DNA of 64,000 bases from Halichondria panicea (Eukaryota > Porifera > Demospongiae > Suberitida > Halichondriidae): NCBI RefSeq assembly GCF_963675165.1, contig NC_087383.1:4308979-4372978 (forward strand), given 5' to 3'. Both the position numbers and the translations under genes were made by a program. Shown here in pieces: positions 49,789 to 60,644 of the stretch (position 1 is its first letter; each line of letters starts with the position of its first letter). A model generated the notes under the pieces. The model was not told the DNA's origin. It saw nothing but the letters and a program-made list of their open reading frames with translations, and made no database searches.

Positions 49789-52700
49789 ATGAAACTTGCT
49801 GCTAAAGGAATATATTGTGCTGTGGTCCTTTCAATTGTCGGTATGCTTACTGGATGGATATTCTTGCAAACCGTAAGATCTAGCGCTATATATAAATTAG
49901 CAACATCTCTCTAACCCAGGTTGCGTTGGGGTATATCGTAATTGATGTAAGATTTAAACACTCACTAACAGCGCCGTCATAATTTTTGAGGCCCAAAAAG
50001 AAGCGCCTACCGTACCGTACCGTAGCTAGCTAGCTGTAAGGCCACACCAAAATAATTGATCTTATGTTTCACGGACATTTAAACCCTAAAAACAGACCAG
50101 GGTGGCAGGCGAAAAAATTCGATGAATATCATTATAAACCACAGAGTCACAACAAACCACAAAAAGTCACTTTAGCAAAACATTAATTTTTGATAGATCA
50201 TGTTGGCCATTCTGACCTCTGACCTGGACCACATGGTTTTTTTTTGCATTCTGCAAAAATATGACCCGAAAAATCCGTGAAACATAAGGTGTGGCCTAAT
50301 GATTTTTTTTTCTGGTGCATAAGGCCACTGTTTAATAGTTGCACACTAGTCTTGTTTCAGATGAGAATACTCTAATGAGGGAGGTAGACCTTATCACTCA
50401 TTATCTTGATGATGTCATATCCAGGATATAAACTCAGCAGGTAGAGCAAATGCAAAAAAAGGACTTTGACCTCAAATAATGGCTGATTCGATTTAGGTAG
50501 TGAGCAAAAACTAAGGAGGGAGGTTGATTTGAAGCAAGTTTGCAACTAACAGTTTCCTAAAAAGGTGTTTGAGACATCAAGACAATCATCCTGACTTCCT
50601 TCACACTTCTGAACAGTTGTACCTTAACCCATAGCTACAGTCCATAAATGTTGTGCATGAGTCAGCTATCAACGGTGCAACTAGCTAGCGAGTGAAACTG
50701 AGCCAGACCACGCCCATTTTCTTTAAATTATCTTTACCAGAGGAGGTCGGACATCACTTGAACTTTCACTAATTATGACCTTTTAATGACAAAGCAATTT
50801 GGCCTGGAATGTCATAATTAGTGAAAGTTCAAGTGATGTCCGACCTCCTCTGTATCTACACCAGCTCATAAAAATTGTCAAACTAATGCCCCACTCCTCC
50901 ACCCTACGTACATTTGGGCATGTTATTTGGTCTAATCCCCTGGTGTTCTCTAGTACATATGGGGGTTATGTGGAGATATTAGACATCTAAGTCCCATCAG
51001 GGGTGGGGAATTAATTTGCATAAGCGCCACTATAATTATAGGAATAAATATTTTCTGGCGCTATAATTGCATCAATTATGGTATCTATACAGTCTCGCAC
51101 CAGCCCCGAATAAAAATAGGGGCTTGTACAAGACAATTTTGAGAATCCAATTAAAATGTCTATATAATTATATTATAGATGGAGTTTTCAGTTCATTTTC
51201 GAGGAAAGACGTACAATCATGATCTTGTCTGTACGCACATTTTTGAGGCTAATCCGGTTGAAATGAAGAAGGCGATTATTACTGTTAGCCAGAGTGAGCT
51301 AAATTGGAAAATTGCTTCCAGTGAGTTCTATCACCATGCCAATAGCTGCGATTGGATCAGAAAAGAGTTTAACAGAGATTATTTTGTGTCAGAACAAGAG
51401 CAGAAGTTTCCCCTAGCATTTGCGTTGAATACTTATAATTCGGCGTACCAGATTTTTCGGTTCCTCAAAATCATTTACAGACCTCACAATGTGTACTGCA
51501 TCCATTACGACCAAAAGTCAGAAGAGTCTTTCAAGAAACTGATGATCTATATTTCTGTATGCTTGCCTAATGTGATTGTTCCCAGCAAGATTGAAAACGT
51601 TGTATGGGGGTGGCACACAATAGTAGATGCTCAGATGAACTGTATGGAAAATCTGTATGAGTTGCGACACAAGTTTCCTTGGAGGTACGTGATTACTCTG
51701 TGTGGAAAAGAAGTTCCATTGAGAACAAATAAAGAAATCGTAGACACTCTTCGTAAGTTAAATGGCACCTCAGCAGTTGAGCTGGTGGGTTCTTTAGAGC
51801 AGGAAATCCAGAGCTTTTGGTCCTTTAAGCATGTTTTGATAGATGGAGAAGTGATAAAATCAGACCAAAAACTTGGACCAGTACCTTTTAATCTGACCAT
51901 AACTAAGAGTATGGCCTACTTTGGACTGTCACGAGCATTTGTCAACTTTATACTACATAATGAAATGGCTATCAAGTTTCGAAGATTCATGGATGATACT
52001 AGAATCCCTGATGAACACTTCATTGCAACACTTTTTAAAGAAGGTATAATAATGATTTGTAGTAAGAAGCCATATCTATATGTGATTCTCATGATTAAGG
52101 CTAGTGTATTGTGTGTTTCCCCACGAAAGGTTTAGAGTATGAATATCATTATCGCTATGTTTTAGCATCATACATGTATACTGAAGTTTTCTTGCGTCAA
52201 CTTTTTCACTTTTATTTAGCATGGATAAACTCCTCTGTTTGTGTGTATCTTTAGATACTTAACCCTTAGGTTTTACTCACCATATGAAATTTTACAATGG
52301 ATATCTCTTCTTTTGGCCCTCTGGAAGGTACTCAGCTACATATAGATACCAAGAAAGCTTGCTTCAAGTACTTTGCTCGTATAAATGGACGCAAAAATAA
52401 TCTTTATACTTGCGGTTTTTATGCCCTTTTGTCTTATTCATGCATCTTCATAATCATGGCTTCATACAAATTGCATGCACACAATATGAGCACAGCAGAA
52501 CCTGCGAAAGAGAAAAAGCTGACGGAATGAATTCATGAATATTCATGAGTTACCACAATACCCTAACCTTAACCGTTTATCTATTATGCAAGGCAGTTAG
52601 GGTTGGTAGATTATGCTAGCATAATTTTGAGCATAATAGGTACATTTTTTTGGTGAGAATTATGCTGGCATAATAGGCACATTTATAACAATTACGAGAA

Positions 52701-55552
52701 TAATAGGCAGATTTCACAGAAATACAGGTCAGTACGAGTCATAGTATAAACATTTTGGAAGTATATTATACTGGTGGTTAATTATCTCCTGACCTTGCAA
52801 TTCTAATTAGTAAAACCAGTAGGTTTTACATAGGATTGACAGTGGGTTGCCCGTATTTAGCAAAATTTCACTTATTTTGACTCATGTTCAAATAATAGAT
52901 AAGAGTCGCAGCAATTATTTATAGTTTGATGTTACTTGTGCGATGACATGGGGTCTATGTTGTGCTTTGGAGGAATAATGTGGGAATAATAGGCGATTTG
53001 AAAAGAATAATAGGCAATTTGTAGATTGTTTACTTGAGCATAAAAGAATAGCATAATAGGTAATATCTCGAGCATAATCTACCAACCCCTAAAGGCAAGT
53101 ACATACCGTATTACTAGAAAGCTCTGCATTGGAGCCAAATTATAGCAAAAAGACAAAATTTCCTGCTATACGGTATCTTAGATGGGCGTGCCCGTCCCTA
53201 GCCATGGTTTCATTTGCTATGATAATAATTATTAGCCGTGCCTCTAACCACAGAGTCTCAGCTTGCTGCAGAGAAGGGGAGGAGCTGGGAAGCCAACAAA
53301 TGCATTATGTAAGGGCTATACAATCTGGTTTCTGCTCCCAAGTGAGCAGTCTGCAATCTGATTGGCTTTTCTGCAGCAGAGTGAATTTTTGATAGGCTTG
53401 AAACCCATCCTCCCCTCTTGGGAGGCCGGCCACACCCATCTATGATAGAAAGCTAATGACGATAATCATGTAGTTGTAATATGACTTGTGTATTTCCTGT
53501 CAACGAATATCTGCTAAGAGAGATCAGAGTTCACAATGGCTCTGCCTAATGATTTCTTATAACTTAACAAAAAGCTAAGTGCTTTTGTGCAAGACTAACT
53601 TATAGTTGAATCGGACATCTAGATAATGCTATACGAAAGGTTCTGAAGAGACTGCAACCATAGATTGAAGAGTGGGTGCCATCCACGGTTTTTATCGAAG
53701 CTTACTTTGCTGCCTGTGAGCAGTTCTTCTGCTAAACATCAACTTCACCTCATATTTGTGGCCATTTGGGACACAGCACACTACTTCGTTACACAGCCTT
53801 AGCCATCCACATGAAAAAGTGCTCTGTTTTAGTCTAGCTACTTCTTCACGACTAAAACTAAAGGCCTTTCCGCACTAGAGTCAGTTACAATGCGCATTGA
53901 GTGTCTAGTGTGGACAGGCCTTAAGTCAAAACTCGATAAAAAAGTTTGCACTTGTAAGAGAACATGTCTAGAAGCCTATAGAAGCTGTAACCGTTGAGCA
54001 GTTTACAGCTGCCTGGAATAGACACACAATTTTTAGCAATACCGTATAGCGAGAAATTTTCGCGGGTGCAAATTTTTGCTATTTGGCTCCAGAGCCCTCA
54101 GCAGAAATGTTCGTGGGTTCTAATATTCGCGGTTCAATGCCAGGAAACCACACCCACCAATAGCTTTCCATGTGAAATACCGGTGCGTGGAGTTTATCCC
54201 AGTTTTAATTTTCGTGTTAACTACTCAACCATCAAAAAACGCGAAATTTTGCACCCCACAAAAATTCCTGCTATACAGTATAGCCATATAAAGTTGACCT
54301 GACCACTCCAAAGTTGATTGCTACGCCCTTGCGCACATGCACACACACAGAAAAACTAAGTCTTGGATCATAGATGATTGATAACCTTGCAATTACCCCT
54401 TTGTAGCAAAATTTACCTATAAATATCTATATAGCCATAAGTTGGCTTGATATGCCTCTGCACATGCATTCGTTCTGTACTGTTTTCGTTCGTTGCAAGC
54501 ATTGGATGATTGATTTTGAGACTATTAGATAACCTTGCAATTATAACACCCTTTTTTTAGCAACATTTGCCTATAAATATAGCCATAAGTTGGCCAGACC
54601 ACTCTAAAGTTGATTTGCTACGTCCCTGCTCATGCGTTGGATCATGGATGCAGGGCCTAGGAGCTATATATTAGCTACACGCAGCTTTTATTTGGGACAC
54701 GTGAATGATTGTGGTTTTTTTTATTTGGGCTTCTTTGCTTCTATCTTATATCCTGACCCATTCCAGCTTACTTTGCTGTGATCCTATAGTTCGTAGTCAG
54801 TTGCCTAGCTACAAATCATGATCTGAAACGAGAAATATTAACTTGACCAAGCATCTCTTGCATGGACCCACTTGTAAAGTTTGGAGTCAGATACAGGTGA
54901 AAAAAGGGCTAGCTTGCTCAAAGTACATTACATTATCAGAAGTACATTAGACAAAAAGACAAAAAGACTCAAAAATTTTTTTTTTATGATTTCATAATTT
55001 TTTAATTGTATTAGCGCGTACTTAATTTAGCGTTAATTACAAATTAGTACCCGTACCCGTAGTAACAATAAGGTAAGTGTTGTATCTGAGTATATAAACT
55101 GTTATTTACATAATTATAGTTATTATAGCAGTAAAGTTTTAGTGTATAAAATTTTTCTGAGTACATAGCATGTCTATATGGATACAGGTGTACCTGGTGG
55201 AAAAGATAAAAGATACTCGAACCTCACTCCTACAATTTCATCATATCTGTGGATATATTCAGAGGAAACAAAAGAACAGTGCAATGGAATTAATGTAAAT
55301 AACATTTGCATTGTTTCAAGTGTTGACCTTCATCGATTGGACTACAAATACGATCCCCAAAAAAATCACCAGACATTCTTCCACAACAAGTTCTTTATTG
55401 AGAAAGACCAAGTTGTGATGGACTGCGCTGAGACAGAGCTTGTTAGGAGAAACAGAGAAGAGTGTTTAAAGGACGCAGAATCACTACATATAAAAAACCT
55501 TTCAATTAACCCATACTATTCAGCCTGTGACAGTGCATGGCAGCAAAGTTGA
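49789..55552 (+). CDS. Core-2/I-branching beta-1,6-GlcNAc transferase-like protein (GT14), copy 2
   Basis: Tandem paralogue of the gene at 25094-35785, with identical exon structure: 49789-49872 (anchor exon, donor ACC/GTAAGA), 51179-52043 (acceptor attatag, donor GAAG/GTATAA) and 55188-55552 (acceptor atacag, stop TGA). The predicted protein has 437 residues. Exon 2 is exactly 865 bases in both copies and differs at about a dozen residues (for example ALKHEIQSY against SLEQEIQSF). Exon 3 has four extra residues near the C-terminus (LHIKNLSINPYY against LHLSSPYY). All nine family cysteines and the PDEHF glutamate (E307) are kept, so both copies look active. Intron 1 (1306 bases) and intron 2 (3144 bases) show which insertions in copy 1 are new. 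Confidence 0.85.
50738..50852. repeat. Shrunken 115-bp relative of the 31510 MITE
   Basis: CAGAGGAGGTCGGACATCAC at the left and its complement at the right. The two arms (about 55 bases each) are almost back to back, making a near-complete hairpin. The flanking nine bases, tatctttac and tatctacac, agree at seven positions. It is an internal-deletion derivative of the 31510-31936 family. Confidence 0.75.
52599..53090. repeat. MITE with AGGGTTGGTAGATTATGC ends, in intron 2 of copy 2
   Basis: The left terminus agggttggtagattatgc is mirrored by gcataatctaccaacccct at the right. The interior repeats 'gcataataggca/tac' words many times. The flanks aaggcagtt and (a)aaggcaagt are similar, which hints at a roughly 9-base target duplication. 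It is not present in intron 2 of copy 1. Confidence 0.65.
53179..53442. repeat. TAGATGGGCG-family MITE, diverged copy
   Basis: Starts TAGATGGGCGTGCCCGTCCC and ends 'ggccacacccatcta'. It shares 'taaccacagag' and 'aggagctgggaagccaa' with the 42488 copy. No matching 9-base flanks remain. A stray 'cctgctatacggta' end of the accgtatagcg family lies just before it. Confidence 0.65.
54041..54280. repeat. accgtatagcg-family palindromic element in intron 2 of copy 2
   Basis: 'accgtatagcgagaaatttt' at the left and 'aaattcctgctatacagta' at the right, with inner 'cgcgggtgcaaattt' and 'aaattttgcaccccac' pairing. The neighbouring intron sequence (54300-55180) matches the intron of copy 1 and holds no gene. 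Confidence 0.6.
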
Positions 55553-55822
55553 TTGTTACTGATTATAATTATTATACATGATGTATTATACACTCTGATA
55601 AGTGCTACAGCTGCTCAAGGAGCATAGTGGGTAATCGGTTAGGTCTCCAACTTTATAATTGTTAGGTTTCCTGACAATCCTGTATGGGTCTTATATAATT
55701 ATATGTTCACAGTGTGTATATAATTCATGATTAAATTTTATCGGGTGTACTTTTGGTTAGAGTAATAACCTCTGAAAAATTAGCAATAGCAGTGCATATA
55801 GACATGGATATTGAACAAACTA

Positions 55823-56013
55823 CCGTATAATTTTTTATTTTTTATAGCCAGTAATTTTCAGGGGACAAAACATTCGTGGTTGCGCAATATTTTCGTGGCA
55901 GGTAAAGGTATATAGGTAAGGTCATTTCATTCATGGGTAAAACAATCGTGGTCTAAGCTCCAACGTTAACCACGAATATTTTGTCCCCCAGAAATTACCA
56001 GCTATACAGTATT
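55823..56013. repeat. accgtatagcg-family element shared by both duplicates
   Basis: The 'gccagtaattttcaggggac' and 'tgtcccccagaaattaccag' arms correspond to 36423-36577 at the same distance downstream of copy 1, so this member was carried along by the duplication. 56014-56420 holds more of the duplicated flank and a TG-repeat-associated 'taccgtatacctcgcttgcg' word. Confidence 0.6.
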
Positions 56014-56486
56014 GCATTCTGTGTGCGTTTATTTATTTTATAGTGTTTTCACTAAAAACCATCTTTTGATGTATATGCGTCCGCTTTCTGTAGAATATAG
56101 TGCGCTTCCTGAAAATTAGGACATGGATATTGACTGAACACAAAACTATCTGTCATTTTCTAGTAATACTTTCACTAAAAATTTAATTCCATATTTTGAG
56201 AACTATATATGTAGCTTCTTGCAAATTATTTGTCAGAATAATTATGTGTGCGCTTCCTGTAGATTATGCTTCTACGTAATCTGCTGTTTTTTAGCCAATC
56301 AGATAAATTACATGGCGAGAGGCATTAGCAGCTTGCAGTACTCGTTATACACTATACCGTATACCGCATACCGTATACCTCGCTTGCGTATGCGCACCGA
56401 GGCATAATAAAAGGCATACATCATGATTGATAACATACATGCAGCAAAACACAGTAATGAATGTACAATCTTATAGTGAGAGTGTA

Positions 56487-59400
56487 CTATCGTTTTAGCA
56501 GTACTAGGTAGCTACTTCGCCGTTTATCCTCAGGAAAATGAGTGTGGAACAGCTTTACCACCTGCGGTGTGTGTATGTGTGTGTGTGTGTCATGCTTGAG
56601 AGTATATTATATATAATTATATATTATGCACATATACATTGTATAGGGTATATAGGGATTCGCTCACACTTGTACAATGGGAACCCCTCTATATATATAT
56701 ATAACGGACACCTTTAGGGAACAATGTTTTGGTCTTGAATCATTCTGCTCTCGATTTATCCAATTTTATCTGCCAAACCACACCCAAAACGTCATATTTG
56801 GCCGTAATAAACGTACATTGAAAACCTAGTTTGGGGCAGCCAGCACTGGCCGGTATACGGAATAGCTGAGTGGTCGTACTTCAGGGTGAGTTTTGTGCAG
56901 TAAATATATCTAGCTAGCAATCTGTGCCAAACCAATGGCCGGTATATCGAGGTGGCCGTACTTCAGAGAGCCGGATAACGAGAGTCTACTGTATATAATT
57001 ATCTATTCACATGTACTCTATATACATGGGAAGAATGCTTCGGACCCTTAATTAATTGTAAAAACACATTCAAAATTTTAACTATACCTTTAGAGTGGTG
57101 AGTTACAGCCCCTCAAATGTTAGCGATAAACATGTATAGCAATAATGTATACACACATACATGTACCTCAGTATAGTTGAGAGCAGATAAGAATCCATGA
57201 ACTTCCTACAATGAAAAACGATGCACAGAACATAACTATAATTAATTTTATATATGTACGTAATATCGATCCACAAACCAACCTAATATACACTGGAGCG
57301 GGAAAGGCTAACTGGTCGACACCAATAGGTCCCAAATTAGAAAATCAACCCCTACAAATTAAGAACCATAAGAACGCACAGACCACTTAAACGCAGAGAA
57401 CCCTGAAAATGTATTATGCTTGCAACATAATAATTATTATAGCTAGTATAGTAAACATGCCTAGTCCGCATATTAGGTGACATTTATACTAAGTGATAAC
57501 CAGATATACGGTACACATGAGTGTTTGGATAACATTATTATACTAGTTCTAGCTGTACCTGTACAATTTCTTCAAATAGTACGATGTGAGATGGGGCAGA
57601 TTCGGGGGTGGGGTAACGAGAGTTCAGCCAAGAGGAAGGCTGAGAGTAAAACTGTTTGCCAAGATCAACATAGTCATCTCTGATTCTACATGTACAAAGA
57701 GAGAGATACATAGAATAATGGGTCAATAAGCTTTGCTGGTTGATTGACTCAGTGTATATAATTATATACATTGTAGCTGTCTATATACAGTCATGTATAT
57801 AGGGACGCCGATACATGTATAATTATAATTTTTATAGACATGCACATCAGTGTGTGGGAAATTGCAAGGGTTAGTGACATATGTAAATGAGTATCATGTA
57901 GACTACGTACGGTGGAGGGCACTCCAAGAACTCCATTTTGATGGGTTGATGGATGTGACTGCACATGAGAAATCAAATGCGTACATTATTGACTTATAAT
58001 CGCATGGTACTGCATGAGATTAGTGTGTTCCCATACAGGGACCAGTAGCACATAAATATATAAGCGGTGGTGAACTGAAATATTTGAAGATTGAACCGTC
58101 AGCATGCAGTTTTAGCCGTATTACTGAAAAATAGGCAATAATGATTATATCTATCTGGGCGTGGTTACAAATCCGAAACAAAAGCAGAGATTTTGCACAT
58201 AATTATATTTATGTATAACTTCCTCAGCGTATCACAATGCGTCCGTCCTCCTGCACAATACGAATGGTATTTACTGCTCTAAAGGATATCTAGCTACATG
58301 TACCTATGGCAAGTTCAAGCCCGGATTTAATTTGATGGAGCACTAGCTTACCTACCATGCCCGGTACTTCGTGCTTACCATGCCCAGTACTCTGTGCTTA
58401 CCATGCCCAGTACTCCGTGCTTACCATGCCCAGTACTCCGTGCTTACCATGCCCAGTACTCCGTGCTTACCATGCCCAGTATTCCGTGCTTACCATGCCC
58501 AGTACTCCGTGCTTACCATGCCCAGTACTCCGTGCTTACCATGCCCAGTACTCCGTGCTTACCATGCCCAGTACTCCGTGCTTACCATATGCCCAGTACT
58601 CTGTGCTTACCATACCGTTGGAAATCACACAAAGATCTCCTACAGACAGAAGCTTAAGATTGAGCCTGGGCCTGTTATTCCATTAAGAGTTTTTACTTAG
58701 CGGGCTATTTTTATATGATGAAAATGTACGTAGAGCGTCATCCGAACATTAAAAACTGCGAAATTATTCTGCCGCAATATACCGTATAGCGGGTAATTTT
58801 CGGGGGATAAAATATTCGTGGTTCAGCAATATTGAGATATTTCGTGGGTAATATTTTCGTGGTAGCTGCTTTGCACTGCAGGTAAAGGTAGGCAAGGTCG
58901 CTTCATTCGTGGGTAAAATATTCGTGGTCATGTAGACCTCCAACCACGAAAACCACGAATATTTTGCCCCATGAAAATTACCCGCTATACGGCTGAGATG
59001 TATGAATATTTATTATAGGGTATTTCATGTGAAAATGTTTACACAAAAATTACCTGCTATACGGTAACAAAAAATACATACAGTGCATAATTTACGCTGC
59101 TGCAGAGAAAGCAAGACACAAAATTTCTGCTTATGTTTACAGTTCCTATAACCACGCGGTGATGCTCATAATATTATATACAATAAATACCAGACCTATT
59201 TTCAGTTCCAAAAAAATTGGCGTGGAAACGATGGGGTATGCATGTATATGTATATGTAGTTTATGACTCGATACACTGACCTGTAGTAGGGGGTCGAGTG
59301 ACAGGGCATGAGGAAGAGTACAGACGAGTTACTTTGGACGTCCTGAGATGGATCAGAGCACGTACATGTACAGATACTGTATAGTACATACTACTGATAG

Positions 59401-60610
59401 TACATACATGTTAAGTATGCAAACAGCTAGAGTATCCATGCATGCACACAATTACCAATTAATTTTGGTGGGAGACTGCATGTACGTACTCTACTTCATC
59501 ACCAAAGTGAACCGATAGTGTCAGCCAGAAACCATTTTGTACTGTTTTAGGGTTCTACTATACCATATATAGCGGGTAATTTTCGTGGGGTTCGTTTATC
59601 TGGAAACAGTGATTTTCGTGAGTTATAAATCTCGTTGCCTGCACTGCATTCATATGTTACGGTAAGCCACGCCTACATTAACATTTTGTGGAGGTCAGCT
59701 GACCACGAAAATAACAAATATTTGCCCCACGAAAACTACCCGCTATACGGTAGTCAGTGTACTAAAGACTGACCTTTCTGATGTAGTCCATGACAGCGAC
59801 AGTTCCTCTCTGATGAACGAGGGAGAAGTAGAGGGCCATAGGCACGTTAGCCAAGAGTAGGGTGTATACTAGGTAGCGGGTGAGACGATGCTGGTATTTC
59901 TGTAGCAGCCATACTATACAGTAGCCTGTTGAAATGGTGGTGGTGAGGTGCATGAACTATGCGCATACAGTAGACATATGTGACAGGCTCTGGGAAAACC
60001 AGACATTTGGAGCAGTTTAAAATGTTGGGGATTAATATATAATTATAAAAAAAACTAACTGCCTTGCTACAAGTTGATAGAAACCGAGGCACCAAGACAT
60101 CACTGGGTTGTAAATTAGCCATGTGCTCTTACATTGTACATTATTACCTGCATATACAACACCCACTGGAACGATAGGAAATACATATCTGTGCTCTTTA
60201 TGACTCAGAGCACTGTGAAACACTAGCTCCCAAACAGCCAACCAGAACGGAGCTCTGAGCCAGTTGCTAGGACACAGCCATGCCCCCAACAGGGTGAGGG
60301 GTAGAAGAGTGAACAACAGGACAGGACAATCTTCAGTAAAATACCTAAGAGAAGAGATAAAAGGTGTGTAGTTAAATAATGAGGATCATATTTACAGTAA
60401 ATTTAGTGTTTCATGGCTTCAAAAACCAACAAGCAAGCACAAACACACACTGAAGCTTATTAGAACAGAGTACACAATCTGAGTACACACTCTGGGTATA
60501 AGATCACAATACTTCGATCCTCTCACCAGTGCCAAGAGTCTGCTCCATAGAGAGCCGAGTGTCCCTCCAGAACATTGAACTCGAGGAAGTTCCACTGCAC
60601 CACCACAAGC

Positions 60611-60644
<34 letters not shown>

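Noticed and set aside
58353..58607. CRISPR-like regular repeats
   Set aside because: Units are contiguous with no spacers, and the context is a eukaryotic intron.
58357..58700. Three overlapping plus-strand open frames with repeated [16 protein letters not shown] residues
   Set aside because: They are produced by an intronic 23-bp minisatellite that is open in every frame.
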